DNA of 64,000 nucleotides from Nocardia cyriacigeorgica (GTDB taxonomy: Bacteria; Actinomycetota; Actinomycetes; Mycobacteriales; Mycobacteriaceae), in assembly GCF_029868385.1 (NCBI RefSeq), contig NZ_JARWNX010000019.1:27933-91932 (forward strand), given 5' to 3'. The notes beneath the pieces were generated by a model. The model ran no database searches. It was given only the letters and a program-made list of their open reading frames with translations, and was not told the origin of the DNA. This document shows, one piece after another, positions 50,078 through 59,768 of this stretch. Numbering within the stretch: the stretch's first letter is position 1; the number at the start of each line of letters is the position of its first letter. The translations under genes and the position numbers were made by a program.

Positions 50078-50405
50078 GTCCTCTCCGGCCGCCGAACCAC
50101 CCCTGCTGGCTCGACCGGCGCTGATCCGATCAGCCCATCGGCAACAGTCCTGGCCGAGGGCTCGATACGAAGAACTTCGTTACCCGCTTCTGCCTGGCAG
50201 TAAACACCCCGCTACTCGGAAACGGTGGGCGAACCGCCGCGCCGACCTGCACATCCGTCGCGATAAGTGATACCCGTCACAGTTCTCCGAAATGGGGTGT
50301 GTCACAGAGATTCACCCGTGCGGGCAACCACTGCGGGGCAGCTCGAGGCACCGCGATATGACACGATCAGCGGGCGGCCGCAGGGCCGGTTTCGGAAGGA
50401 CGCGC
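50078..50405. promoter_or_regulatory. Divergent promoter region with a 14-bp palindrome
   Basis: About 330 bp between the ProP-like and symporter genes. ACGAAGAACTTCGT at 50167-50180 is a perfect 14-bp palindrome near the transporter start and could be an operator. GTCACAG-like elements occur near 50275-50320. No gene, terminator or riboswitch is seen. Confidence 0.45.
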
Positions 50406-51299
50406 ATGGGCTCAACTGTTTTCGCGGTCGCGCTGCCGGTCGCACTCGGCATCGTCATGTTCGGCCTCGGGTTGACGCTGACCGTCAGCGATTTCGCCCG
50501 CGTGCTGAAGTATCCGAAGGCGGCGGTGATCGCCTTGACCTGCCAGCTGATCGTGATGCCGGTCATCTGTTTCGGCCTGGTCAAGGCGTTCGGCCTCGAG
50601 GGTGCGCTCGCCGTCGGCATGATGCTGCTCGCGGCCTCACCCGGTGGCTCGTCGGCGAATCTGTTCAGCCATATCGCGGGCGGCAATGTGGCGTTGAATG
50701 TGACGCTCACCGCAATCAATTCGGTGCTGGCGGTTTTCACACTCCCGGTGGTGGTCGGCCTGTCGTATTCGGTCTTCCTCGACGACGGCGCGGGGCTCGG
50801 ACTACAACCGGCCAAATTCCTCCAGGTCTTCGCCATCGTGCTGATCCCCGTCGCGCTCGGTATGTGGGTGCGCGGCCGGTGGACCGGCTGGGCGCTGCGC
50901 ATGCAGCGCACGGTCAAGATCGGTTCGGGCGTGGTGCTGGTGCTGGTGGTCTGCGCCGCCCTGTTCTCCGAATTCGACGCTTTCACCGACCATGTCGGCG
51001 AGCTGGGCGCGATCGCGCTGCTGCTGTGCGTGATCGGGCTCGGCATCGGTTACGGTGTGCCGCGCCTGTTCGGTGTGCGCCACGGCGATGCCATCGCCGC
51101 GAGTATGGAGATCGGCATCCACAATGCGGCCCTTGCCATCGCGGTGGCGGCCACGGTGTTGAACAACGACACAATGGCCGTGCCCGCCGCCGTGTACGGA
51201 TTCCTGATGAATATTCCGGCGGGCGTGGCGACCGTGGTGTTCGCGCGGTCACGGGCGAAGCAACCGTCGACAGCCGACACCGTCGATACGCGTGTCTAG
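50406..51299 (+). CDS. Bile acid:sodium symporter (BASS) family transporter
   Basis: 297 residues with about nine or ten membrane helices. Features: VALPVALGIVMFGLGLTLTVSDF, QLIVMPVICFGLVKAFGL, AASPGGSSANLFSHIAGGNVALNVTLTAINS (the crossover region with the sodium-site residues) and GIHNAALAIAVAATVLNND (the second crossover). ATG 50406 follows GGAAGGA. Bacterial members carry organic anions such as pantoate or keto-acids; no bile acid role is implied. It ends 5 bp from the end of the convergent NRPS gene. Confidence 0.88.
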   Translation: MGSTVFAVALPVALGIVMFGLGLTLTVSDFARVLKYPKAAVIALTCQLIVMPVICFGLVKAFGLEGALAVGMMLLAASPGGSSANLFSHIAGGNVALNVTLTAINSVLAVFTLPVVVGLSYSVFLDDGAGLGLQPAKFLQVFAIVLIPVALGMWVRGRWTGWALRMQRTVKIGSGVVLVLVVCAALFSEFDAFTDHVGELGAIALLLCVIGLGIGYGVPRLFGVRHGDAIAASMEIGIHNAALAIAVAATVLNNDTMAVPAAVYGFLMNIPAGVATVVFARSRAKQPSTADTVDTRV

Positions 51300-51304
51300 G
51301 TTCG

Positions 51305-54300
51305 CTACGCCCTGGCGCGTTCGGCGTCCAACGGTTCGGGCAGCACACCCTCGGCCCGGAACGCCGCCAGATAGCGGTCGATCACCTCGTCGGTGATCGG
51401 CGGGCAGAGGATCCCGGCCGGTGCGAGGGCGGCGCGGGCGGCGCTGTCGTCGAGGATCACATCGGCCACACCCGGATCACCCAGGTCGGCGTAGTTGCCG
51501 ATGAGCAAGGTCGCGCGCATCAGGTCGTCGTGGTCGACGGCCTGTTCGGTCAGGCGCTGTTTCGCCTGGTCCAGGTCGACGGTGTCGATGCGATAGCCCA
51601 TCCGCACCAGTCCGGCCAGGATGTCGGCCACCCGAGTCGGAGTGGTGTTCACCAGGTGGTAGCGGCGCATATCGGGCAGCCCGGCATTGGCGATGGCGAC
51701 CAGCGCCCGCGCCACATAGTCGACCGGCGCGAGCGAGACGGCGGTATCACCGAGTTCCGGTGCGACACCGAGCAGTGCGGCGGCGCGCACCATGGTCCAC
51801 AGGGAGTCGTCGGCGCTCATCACGCCGGTCTGGACCGAGCCGCAGATGAGTCCGGGGCGGTACACCGCGATCGGCACACCGCGCCTGCCCGCCTCGAGCA
51901 CCAGTTGTTCGGCCACCCATTTGGCGGCCACATAGCCGTGTCTGGTGACCTCCGCGGCGGGAATATCGCTGTCCTCCAGCACGATGCCGCTGGTCTCGGT
52001 GCCGAGCACGGCATTGAGGGTGGAGACGAAATGCACCGGTTTGATCCGGGTGGTCGTCGCCAGCCGCAGTACCTCGGTGGTGCCGCCGACATTGGCCGCG
52101 CGCAGATCGGCGTAGGACTCCAGATGATTGACGCGGGCGCCGTTGTGGTGGATGACGCTGATCCTGGCGGCCAGATCGGCGAAGTCGGCCTCGTTCAGGC
52201 CGAATCGCGGCTGCTCCAGATCGCCGGGCACCGCGACCACCCGATCGGCCAGATCGTGGTGCGCCAGCTGATAGCGCGACAGCGCGGCGGTGATACGGCG
52301 CAGCCCGTCCTGTCGGTCTCGGCCGCGGACCAGGCACCAGATCCGGGAGTCGGTGCGGTCGAGCAGTTCCCGCAGCAGATGCACACCGAGGAATCCGGTA
52401 GCGCCGGTGAGCAGGACGTCGCCGGTGTCGACCGGCGGTACCAGGTCGGCGATATCGATCGCCGGATCGAGTCGCGCGTCGGCGACCAGGTCGGCGACCC
52501 ATCGGTCGTCGCGTTCGGTGGCCGGTTCGAGCGCGGCCAGCGCCCGCACCGTCGGCTGTTCGAAGACGGTGCGTGGATCGACCTCGATGCCGAGTTCCTC
52601 GGCCAGCCGGGTGCGCAGGGTGAACACCAGCAGGGAGGTGCCACCGAGATCGAAGAACGTGTCGTCCAGGCCGATCGTGTCGGTACCGAGCACATCGGCG
52701 AAGACTGCGGCCACGGCGAGTTCCCGTTCGGTGGTGGGGGTTTCGCCGGGATTGCGGGTGGAAGCTCCGAGCGCGGCGGCCAGGCCCGCTCCGGCGCCGG
52801 GCACTCCCCCGGTCGCGTGGGAGGGTGCCTGCGAGGGCATGGCCGTAGCCACGCCCGTCCGCCGATCCGGTGATCCGGCATTCTCCGGTGCGCCCTGCGA
52901 CCGCATACCGACAATGCTCATCGGATCACCAGCAATCCGACCGACGACCTGCTGGAAGCGCAAGGCGATCTCGGCCACCGTCTCCCGGTCGTATCGCTCG
53001 GTCGCATAACGGAACTCGGCGGCCAGACCATCCCCGCCCGCCTGCGGACGCAGCGTGAGCGCGAGTTCGAAATGCGTGCTGTCCCGAGGAAGATCGCGGA
53101 CCGCCACGCGGAGGCCGTCGAGCTGCAAAGGCGGCGGTGTGGGCAGGTTCTCGTAGGAGAACACGGTCTGGAACAGCGGCGATCTACCCTCGACCCGCGG
53201 CGGGTTCACCGCCTCGACGATCTGATGGAACGGAACATCGGCGTGGTCGAAGGCTTCGAGCGTCGCCGTGCGGACGCGAGCGAGCAGTGCGGTGAACGGT
53301 TCACCGGGCTCGACCGTCACCCGCACCGGCAGGGTGTTGACGAACATGCCGACCAGGTGGTCGAGCGCGGGATGGCCGCGACCGGCCACCGGCGTGCCGA
53401 CGATGATGTCGCCGCTGCCGCACAGTTCGTGCAGCAGGGCGATGTAGGCCGCGTAGGCGACCATGAAGACGGTGGCGTCGTTGCGTGCCGCCAGCTCGGT
53501 CAGCGCGGTGAGCGTCGGCCGGTCGATCTCGATATCGACGGCGGCGCCTCGACCTTCGCTCGCGCCGGCTCGATCGGCGGGCAATGCCAGCTGCCCTGAG
53601 GTGCCCGCGAGGGTGCGGGTCCAGTACGCGAGCTGACGCGCGGCCACCGATTCCGCATCGACGCCGTCACCGAGCCGATTCTGCTGCCACAGTGTGTAAT
53701 CGGCGTACTGCACCGCCAGTGGCGCCCACTGCGGCCGGACGTCGGCGGCATGCGCGGCGTAGGCGGTCGTGAGGTCGGCGATCAGCGGGCCGAACGACCA
53801 GCCGTCGGCGGCGATGTGATGGGCGGTGAGCACCAGCACGTGTTCGGTGGCGTCGAGCCGCAGCAAGCGCGCCCGCACCGGGAGATCACGGGTCACGTCG
53901 AAGGGCGCGCCGGTGATCGCGGCCACGCGCTGGTCGAGGTCGGCGCGGTCGATGTCGACGGGCACGAGGTCGATCAGCTCGGCGGCCCTGGTGGTGGGCA
54001 GAATTCGCTGGTACGGCCCGGCCGGGGTCTCCGGGTAGACGGTGCGCAGGATCTCGTGCCGGTCGAGTACCGCGGTGAGGGCGGTCGCGAGCACCACCGG
54101 ATCGAGCGGCCCGGTCAGGGTGAGCGCCACCGGCAGATGGTAGGCCGCCGATTCCGGCATCAACTGGTTGAGCAGCCAGAGTCGCAACTGGGCCGGTGCG
54201 GGCGGTATGCGTTCCGGGCGCGCACCGGCGACGGGCGCGAGCGCTGCGCCGGGGCGGGTGTCGATCCGAGTGGCGAGACTCGCGACGGTCGGCGCGTCGA

Positions 54301-57300
54301 AAACAGTACGCACCCCGGTACCGAGGCGTGCGGCCACCTGGGTCGCGGTCAGCGAGGTACCGCCGAGGGCGAAGAAATCATCGCTCGCGCCGACCGTTTC
54401 GACACCGAGCACCTCGGCGAACACCGCGGCCACCTGTCGTTCGGCGGGTGTGGCTGGTGCACGGAATCCGGTGCGGCCGAAGACGGGTGCCGGAAGCTTG
54501 CGGGTATCGAGTTTGCCGTTGGGTGTCAGCGGCAGCGCGTCGAGCACCACATAGGCCGCCGGGCGCAGGTAGGCGGGCAGTGCGTCGGCGAGTTCGGCGC
54601 GCAGTGCCTCGATAGCGATGGTCGCGGCGGGCGTCGGGACCAAGTAGGCCACCAAATGAGCGCCGGTGCGCGGATCGGTGTGCACGGTGACCGCCGCGCG
54701 GGCGACCTCATTGCGCGCGGTCAGAACGGTCTCGATCTCCCCCGGTTCGATGCGGTGGCCACGCACCTTGATCTGAAAATCGGTGCGGCCGTGGTAGATC
54801 AGTGCCGGATCGGGTCCGTCGGTGACGGTCACCAGGTCACCGGTGCGGTAGAGCCGGTCGCCGGTCCGGTACGGGTCGGCGACGAAACGAGTCGCGGTCA
54901 ACCCGTGCTTACCGTGGTAGCCGCGGGCGAGCGCGGGCCCGCCGATGTACAGCTCACCGGGCGTCCCCGGCGGCACCGGACGCAACAGGGCGTCGAGCAC
55001 CACCGCGCGGAAGCCGCGTAGCGGAGCGCCGATGGTGACCGGGGTGCCCGCGACCAGTTCGCCGATGGTGGCGATATCGGTGGCCTCGGTGGGGCCGTAA
55101 CCGTTGCGCATCAACCGTCCGGGCGCCCACGCGTCGACGAGATCCGCTCGGATGGCCTCCCCGCCGACGCCGAGCACCCGCAGCGACGGCAGCGCCGCCG
55201 AATCCAGGGTGGCCAGGACGGCGGGAGTGATGATCGCGTTGGTCACCGCTTCGCGGCGCATGAGTTCGGCCAGATCCGCGCCCGCCACCACATACCGTGG
55301 CGCGACGACGAGCGTGGCCGCCCCGGCCAGTGCGCACAGCTGCTCACCGACCGCCATATCGAAGCCGGGTGAGGCATGGTGCAGGGTGCGCGCACCGGGA
55401 TGCAGGTCGTAGCGGTCCCGGCGTTCGGCGGCCAGATTCGCCAGGCCGCCGTGGGTCACCAGGACACCCTTGGGCAGACCGGTCGAGCCGGAGGTGTAGA
55501 TGAGGTAGGCCGGATGCGCCGTGCGGAGCCGGGCGCGACGGTCGGCGTCGGTGATCGGCTCCGCGGCGTGCCCGGTGGGGGTGGCCGGATCGTCGAGCAG
55601 CAGCCAGGTCGCGGCGTCGGGCAGTCCGGTGCGCAACGGTGCGGTGCTCACGCCGAGGTGCGCGCCGCTGTCGCCGAGGATGTGCGCGATGCGCTCGGGC
55701 GGATAGCCGGGATCGATCGGGACGAACGCGGCGCCGGCCTTGCTGATCGCCCACACCGCGGCCACCGATTCGGCGGAGCGTTCGAGCACCATGGCGACCA
55801 GGGTCTCCGGTCCGGCGCCCGCCGCGATCAGGGCGCGGGCGAGCCGGTTGGTCCAGGCGTCGAACTCGGCGTAGGTCCATCGCCGGTCCCCGTGCACCAC
55901 CGCGGTCCCGTGCGGGTTGCGCGCCACCGCGGCCGCGATGAGTCCGGCCAGCGGTACGGCGGGCACCGCATCGGTGCCACGCCAGGGCACCAGCCGTTCG
56001 CGTTCGTCCGGTCGCAACACCTCGAGTGCGTGCACGACGGAATCGGCGGGACCGGTGACGATATCGGCGAGCAGACGCAGGAATCGCTGGTGGTGGGCGA
56101 TCAGCTCATCACGGGTGTACCGGTTCGGGTTGCCCTCGAATTCGATCCGCAGACCGGTATCGGCGGCGGGGTAGATATTGAGCGCCAGATCGGCCACCGG
56201 TCCGGTGGACAGCAGATGCAGGGTGCCGGTGGCGGCGCCGAGATCGACGCCCGCGCGGAAGTTCATGATGTTGACCGCGGGGCCGAATCCACGAGCGTCG
56301 GGCCCGTGATGGGCGATCCGGGCCACCTCCTCACCCCGGAAACGCTGATGGCGCAACGCACCGCTCAGCTCGCGGCGCGCCGCGGCGATGATCTCCTGTG
56401 TGGTGGCCTCGGGTCCGGTGCCCACCCGCAGTGGCACCACATTGGTCACCATGCCACCGCCGCGTCGTAGTACCGCGGTGGTGCGTGCGGTGACGGGCAG
56501 ACTCAACGTCACCTCGGGCAGACCGGTCATCCTGGCGAGATAACCGGCCAGCGCGGCGACCAACACACCGGCGGTGCCCGCGCCGTCGGCCGTTCGCTCG
56601 AGCGCCGCGAGCAGCCGCGGCTCGAGGACGTCGCCGATGACGATGGCCTGGGCGGCCGGTGCGCCGGGACGGGTCGCGAGCGTCACAGGTTCGGGCAGGC
56701 CGTCGACCTTCTCGGTCCAGTAGCGGCGGTCGGTCTCGTAGCGCGTGGACCGCAGATAGGCGATATCGGCGTCGACGAGCACGTCCGGCGACTGCCGGGT
56801 TCCGGCGGGCGGTTCCTGGCCGCGCACCATCGCCGTGTACAGCTCGGCGTGGCGCTGCTGCAACCGCATGGCGCCGTAGCCGTCGAGCGCGATGTGATGC
56901 GCGCGGGTGTAGATGAAATGGTGGTCGGGGCCGATATGCAGGATCGTCGACTGGAGCGGCGGATCGTTGCGCAGGTCGAACGGCGTGCACTGGTCCGCGC
57001 GCATCCACTCGCGCGCGGCAGCGGCCGGATCGGATTCGGCGCGCAGGTCGAGATAGCCGATCTCGTCGTTCTGGTCGTAGTCGATCCACTGGTGCACCTG
57101 GCCGTCGAACCCGACCTCGAACCGCAGATAGGCCCCGGTCTCGCGGGCGGCGATCCGAGCGGCGTCCTGATAGACGGCCCGGTCCAGCGGGCCGGTGACG
57201 TCGATGTACTGGGTGGTGGTGAGTGGTACGTCCCCCAGCAGCTGCTGGGCAAACCACACTTCACGCTGCGCCGACGTCAACGGCAGGGATTCACCGACTT

Positions 57301-57316
57301 CGCCGGACGATCTCAT
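51305..57316 (-). CDS. NRPS with reductive release and an A-less second module (C-A-T-C-T-R)
   Basis: 2003 residues. Order: C1 (10-440, HHIALDG from His140), A (460-950, [11 protein letters not shown]), T1 (LGGTS, Ser988), C2 (1040-1480, HHIAADG), T2 (LGGTS, Ser1561), then a thioester reductase domain (1610-2003, TGATGFLG NADPH loop and YVAAK with the catalytic Tyr and Lys). The second module has no adenylation domain, so its carrier must be loaded by another protein. Release should give an aldehyde or alcohol instead of an acid. Manual pocket reading of the A domain gives D-M-G-I-G-G-G-D-I-K, which I cannot assign. C1 is similar to the first domain of the other NRPS and may accept an acyl group or a chain from another protein. 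An IdeR box covers the promoter. A Pro/Ala linker at 1485-1530 precedes T2. Confidence 0.92.
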   Translation of the reverse strand: MRSSGEVGESLPLTSAQREVWFAQQLLGDVPLTTTQYIDVTGPLDRAVYQDAARIAARETGAYLRFEVGFDGQVHQWIDYDQNDEIGYLDLRAESDPAAAAREWMRADQCTPFDLRNDPPLQSTILHIGPDHHFIYTRAHHIALDGYGAMRLQQRHAELYTAMVRGQEPPAGTRQSPDVLVDADIAYLRSTRYETDRRYWTEKVDGLPEPVTLATRPGAPAAQAIVIGDVLEPRLLAALERTADGAGTAGVLVAALAGYLARMTGLPEVTLSLPVTARTTAVLRRGGGMVTNVVPLRVGTGPEATTQEIIAAARRELSGALRHQRFRGEEVARIAHHGPDARGFGPAVNIMNFRAGVDLGAATGTLHLLSTGPVADLALNIYPAADTGLRIEFEGNPNRYTRDELIAHHQRFLRLLADIVTGPADSVVHALEVLRPDERERLVPWRGTDAVPAVPLAGLIAAAVARNPHGTAVVHGDRRWTYAEFDAWTNRLARALIAAGAGPETLVAMVLERSAESVAAVWAISKAGAAFVPIDPGYPPERIAHILGDSGAHLGVSTAPLRTGLPDAATWLLLDDPATPTGHAAEPITDADRRARLRTAHPAYLIYTSGSTGLPKGVLVTHGGLANLAAERRDRYDLHPGARTLHHASPGFDMAVGEQLCALAGAATLVVAPRYVVAGADLAELMRREAVTNAIITPAVLATLDSAALPSLRVLGVGGEAIRADLVDAWAPGRLMRNGYGPTEATDIATIGELVAGTPVTIGAPLRGFRAVVLDALLRPVPPGTPGELYIGGPALARGYHGKHGLTATRFVADPYRTGDRLYRTGDLVTVTDGPDPALIYHGRTDFQIKVRGHRIEPGEIETVLTARNEVARAAVTVHTDPRTGAHLVAYLVPTPAATIAIEALRAELADALPAYLRPAAYVVLDALPLTPNGKLDTRKLPAPVFGRTGFRAPATPAERQVAAVFAEVLGVETVGASDDFFALGGTSLTATQVAARLGTGVRTVFDAPTVASLATRIDTRPGAALAPVAGARPERIPPAPAQLRLWLLNQLMPESAAYHLPVALTLTGPLDPVVLATALTAVLDRHEILRTVYPETPAGPYQRILPTTRAAELIDLVPVDIDRADLDQRVAAITGAPFDVTRDLPVRARLLRLDATEHVLVLTAHHIAADGWSFGPLIADLTTAYAAHAADVRPQWAPLAVQYADYTLWQQNRLGDGVDAESVAARQLAYWTRTLAGTSGQLALPADRAGASEGRGAAVDIEIDRPTLTALTELAARNDATVFMVAYAAYIALLHELCGSGDIIVGTPVAGRGHPALDHLVGMFVNTLPVRVTVEPGEPFTALLARVRTATLEAFDHADVPFHQIVEAVNPPRVEGRSPLFQTVFSYENLPTPPPLQLDGLRVAVRDLPRDSTHFELALTLRPQAGGDGLAAEFRYATERYDRETVAEIALRFQQVVGRIAGDPMSIVGMRSQGAPENAGSPDRRTGVATAMPSQAPSHATGGVPGAGAGLAAALGASTRNPGETPTTERELAVAAVFADVLGTDTIGLDDTFFDLGGTSLLVFTLRTRLAEELGIEVDPRTVFEQPTVRALAALEPATERDDRWVADLVADARLDPAIDIADLVPPVDTGDVLLTGATGFLGVHLLRELLDRTDSRIWCLVRGRDRQDGLRRITAALSRYQLAHHDLADRVVAVPGDLEQPRFGLNEADFADLAARISVIHHNGARVNHLESYADLRAANVGGTTEVLRLATTTRIKPVHFVSTLNAVLGTETSGIVLEDSDIPAAEVTRHGYVAAKWVAEQLVLEAGRRGVPIAVYRPGLICGSVQTGVMSADDSLWTMVRAAALLGVAPELGDTAVSLAPVDYVARALVAIANAGLPDMRRYHLVNTTPTRVADILAGLVRMGYRIDTVDLDQAKQRLTEQAVDHDDLMRATLLIGNYADLGDPGVADVILDDSAARAALAPAGILCPPITDEVIDRYLAAFRAEGVLPEPLDAERARA

Positions 57317-57350
57317 CGCGCTCTACCTTGCATCTAGCGGGCCAAAGCCA

Positions 57351-57369
57351 AGAGGTTAGCCTAACCTTT
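57351..57369 (-). promoter_or_regulatory. IdeR iron box in the promoter of the reductase-type NRPS
   Basis: AGAGGTTAGCCTAACCTTT matches the 19-bp IdeR/DtxR consensus TTAGGTTAGSCTAACCTAA at 15 positions, with the whole 15-bp core intact. It lies 35-53 bp upstream of the NRPS ATG, where IdeR with iron would block transcription. It is about 160 bp from the start of the divergent molybdoenzyme gene and less likely to act on that. Confidence 0.88.
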
Positions 57370-57531
57370 GCCTGAAAGCCACCGGCGAGTAACGATCATG
57401 GATGATTGCTACTGATTAGCCATCAATGGGTGTCGCCGGGACATCCGACAGCCACTGCCGGAGTTCCCCAGCCGGAGTACTGTCCGAGGTGAGCAGACCA
57501 TCGGCCGCCGCGAGCCGTAGGCGAGACCACC

Positions 57532-59097
57532 ATGAACAATCGAACACATTCGGCCGCACCCGAACCCGAGCTGGAGTCCTCAGCGCCGATACCGAACGCG
57601 GTCGCCGCGGCCGTGGCGGGCATCGTGGCGGGCGCGATCGCGATCGGCGTCGGGCATCTGGTTGCCGCCCTGTTCGCGCCGGACGCGTCGCCGGTCTACG
57701 TACTCGGCGCGACCGTCGTCGACACCACACCGCACGCCGTGCAGGAATGGGCGATCAGGCAGTTCGGCAGCGGAGACAAGGCGGTGCTGTTCCTGGTGAT
57801 GACCGTGGTGATGACGCTCGCCGCGGCCGCCGCCGGTGTGCTGGACCGCCGCCACCGGTACGGCAGCATCCTGCTGGCGCTCGCGGGTCTCGCGGTCATG
57901 TGGGCGGCGGTGCGGCGGCCCGACGCCACGCTCGGCTGGGCGCTGCCCACCCTCCTCGGCGTGGTGGCGGGCATCTGCACACTGCGTCTGCTGCTGAACC
58001 GTGCGCCCGGTGTACCGGACGACACCGACGTCTCGCGCAGGCGGTTCCTCCGGCTGGCCGCGACCGCGGGTGCCGTCGCGGCAGGCTCGGCCGCGCTCGG
58101 CCACTGGATCGGCGCTCGCCTACGCGACGTCACCGCCGACCGCGCGGAATTCGTGGTGCCCGCACCCGCCGCGCCCGCGCCCGCCATACCCGAGGGCGCC
58201 GAACTACCGGTCGACGGCATCACCGACTTCGTCACCGCCAACCACAGCTTCTACCGCGTCGACACCGCATTGCGGCTACCCACGCTCACCAGTGACGATT
58301 GGCGGCTGCGCATCCACGGCATGGTGGCGCGGCCGGTCGAGTACACCTTCGCCGATCTGCGCGGCAGACAAGCCGTGGCCAGGATGATCACCCTGACCTG
58401 CGTGTCGAACGAGGTCGGCGGCGATCTCGCGGGTAACGCCCTGTGGACCGGATACCCACTGGCCGAGTTGCTCGCCGAAGCGGGCCCGGCAGCGGGGGCG
58501 GATATGGTGCTGTCCCGCAGTATCGACGGATTCACCGCGAGCATACCGCTGGCCGCGCTCACCGACGGCCGCGACGCCCTGCTCGCTGTCGGCATGAACG
58601 GGGCGCCGTTGCCGGTGGCACACGGTTATCCGGCGCGGCTGGTCGTGCCGGGGCTGTACGGCTACGTCTCGGCGACGAAGTGGGTGGTCGAGCTCGAGGT
58701 CACCCGATTCGATGCGGCGCAGGCCTATTGGACGCGTCGCGGTTGGGCCGAGCGGGCGCCGGTGAAGACGGCCTCGCGCATCGATGTGCCGCGTGATCGC
58801 GCGACGCTGCCCGCCGGGGAGATCGTCGTCGCGGGCGTGGCCTGGGCCCAGCATGCCGGTATCGATCTGGTGGAGGTGCAGGTCGACGACCGGCCCTGGC
58901 AGCCGGCGAGGCTCGCCACCGAGTACTCCACCGACACCTGGCGGCAATGGTTCTGGCCGTGGCAGGCCGAACCGGGCGAGCACACTCTGCGCGTGCGCGC
59001 GACCGATCGCACCGGTTACCGCCAGACCGACCGGCGCACACCGCCTTTCCCGGACGGCGCGACCGGCTGGCACAACCGCGCCATCACCGTCCGCTGA
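57532..59097 (+). CDS. Membrane-anchored sulfite-oxidase-like molybdopterin oxidoreductase
   Basis: 521 residues. The first 165 hold four membrane helices (AVAAAVAGIVAGAIAIGVG, VLFLVMTVVMTLAAAAAG, ILLALAGLAVMWAAV, LLGVVAGICTLRLLL). A twin-arginine-like SRRRFLRLAATAG follows near 168 and starts a fifth hydrophobic stretch. The catalytic part (about 250-510) is of the sulfite oxidase type: YRVDTALRLPTL, LTCVSNEVGG with the molybdenum-ligand Cys290, and MNGAPLPVAHGYPARLVVPGLYGYVSATKWV. The C-terminal domain ends GWHNRAITVR. The catalytic domain should face outside. The Moco synthesis genes in this window can supply its cofactor. The substrate is not known. Confidence 0.88.
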   Translation: MNNRTHSAAPEPELESSAPIPNAVAAAVAGIVAGAIAIGVGHLVAALFAPDASPVYVLGATVVDTTPHAVQEWAIRQFGSGDKAVLFLVMTVVMTLAAAAAGVLDRRHRYGSILLALAGLAVMWAAVRRPDATLGWALPTLLGVVAGICTLRLLLNRAPGVPDDTDVSRRRFLRLAATAGAVAAGSAALGHWIGARLRDVTADRAEFVVPAPAAPAPAIPEGAELPVDGITDFVTANHSFYRVDTALRLPTLTSDDWRLRIHGMVARPVEYTFADLRGRQAVARMITLTCVSNEVGGDLAGNALWTGYPLAELLAEAGPAAGADMVLSRSIDGFTASIPLAALTDGRDALLAVGMNGAPLPVAHGYPARLVVPGLYGYVSATKWVVELEVTRFDAAQAYWTRRGWAERAPVKTASRIDVPRDRATLPAGEIVVAGVAWAQHAGIDLVEVQVDDRPWQPARLATEYSTDTWRQWFWPWQAEPGEHTLRVRATDRTGYRQTDRRTPPFPDGATGWHNRAITVR

Positions 59098-59102
59098 GCG
59101 GC

Positions 59103-59747
59103 TCATACGCGCCGCATCACCGACACCACCTTGCCGAGTACCACCGCGCGGTCGCCGTCGATGACGTCGTAGGCGGGGTTGCGCGGCTCCAGGTACACGT
59201 GCCCGTTACGCCGCCGAAACACCTTCACGGTGGCCTCGTCGTCGATCATCGCGGCGACGATATCGCCGGAATGCGCCTCCTGCTGTTGGCGGACCACCAC
59301 GAGATCGCCATCGCAGATGGCGGCATCGATCATCGAGTCGCCGCGCACCCGCAGTCCGAATACCGTTCCGCGGCCGACGAGTTCACGGGACAGGGTGAGC
59401 ATGTCATCGGTGTGTTCTTCGGCGAGGATCGGTGTGCCCGCGGCGATATCGCCGACGACCGGTACCGCGACGGTGTCTTCGGCTTGTACCGGCTGCTCGG
59501 TCCCACGCAGGAACAACCGCACATCGATCGGCCGCGCCACCGCATCGCCGCGCCGCAGGAAACCCTTCTCCTCCAGGGCCTTCAGATGCCGGGAGACCGA
59601 CGACGCCGACCGCAATCCCACCGCGTCGCCGAGCTGACGGGTACTCGGCGGATAACCCCGCTCGACCACCCAGCGTTGAATAGTGGCGAGGATGCTGCGC
59701 TGCCGCGGCGGCAGCGTCGAGGTGTCGAGATGCTCGTATCCGCTCAC
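59103..59747 (-). CDS. lexA: LexA-like autocleaving repressor (possible paralogue)
   Basis: 214 residues. N-terminal winged helix (RQRSILATIQRWVVERGYPPSTRQLGDAVGL, SASSVSRHLKALEEKGFL) and C-terminal S24 domain. Cleavage site Ala103-Gly104 (GDIAAGTPI), catalytic Ser138 (RGDSMI) and Lys175 (ATVKVF) are all present, so RecA-stimulated self-cleavage should work. It differs from the usual actinobacterial LexA in the recognition helix (TRQLGDAVGLRSASS instead of IREIG..LTSTSS), and it is not beside nrdR or recA. I see no TCGAAC-N4-GTTCGA box at its own promoter. It may be a second LexA with its own targets. GTG start. Confidence 0.85.
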   Translation of the reverse strand: MSGYEHLDTSTLPPRQRSILATIQRWVVERGYPPSTRQLGDAVGLRSASSVSRHLKALEEKGFLRRGDAVARPIDVRLFLRGTEQPVQAEDTVAVPVVGDIAAGTPILAEEHTDDMLTLSRELVGRGTVFGLRVRGDSMIDAAICDGDLVVVRQQQEAHSGDIVAAMIDDEATVKVFRRRNGHVYLEPRNPAYDVIDGDRAVVLGKVVSVMRRV

Positions 59748-59768
59748 GCGGGAATGGTAGACGCAGAC

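Noticed and set aside
59748..59768. SOS box at the lexA-like promoter
   Set aside because: No TCGAAC-N4-GTTCGA-type sequence is present in the short gap or the end of the upstream gene.
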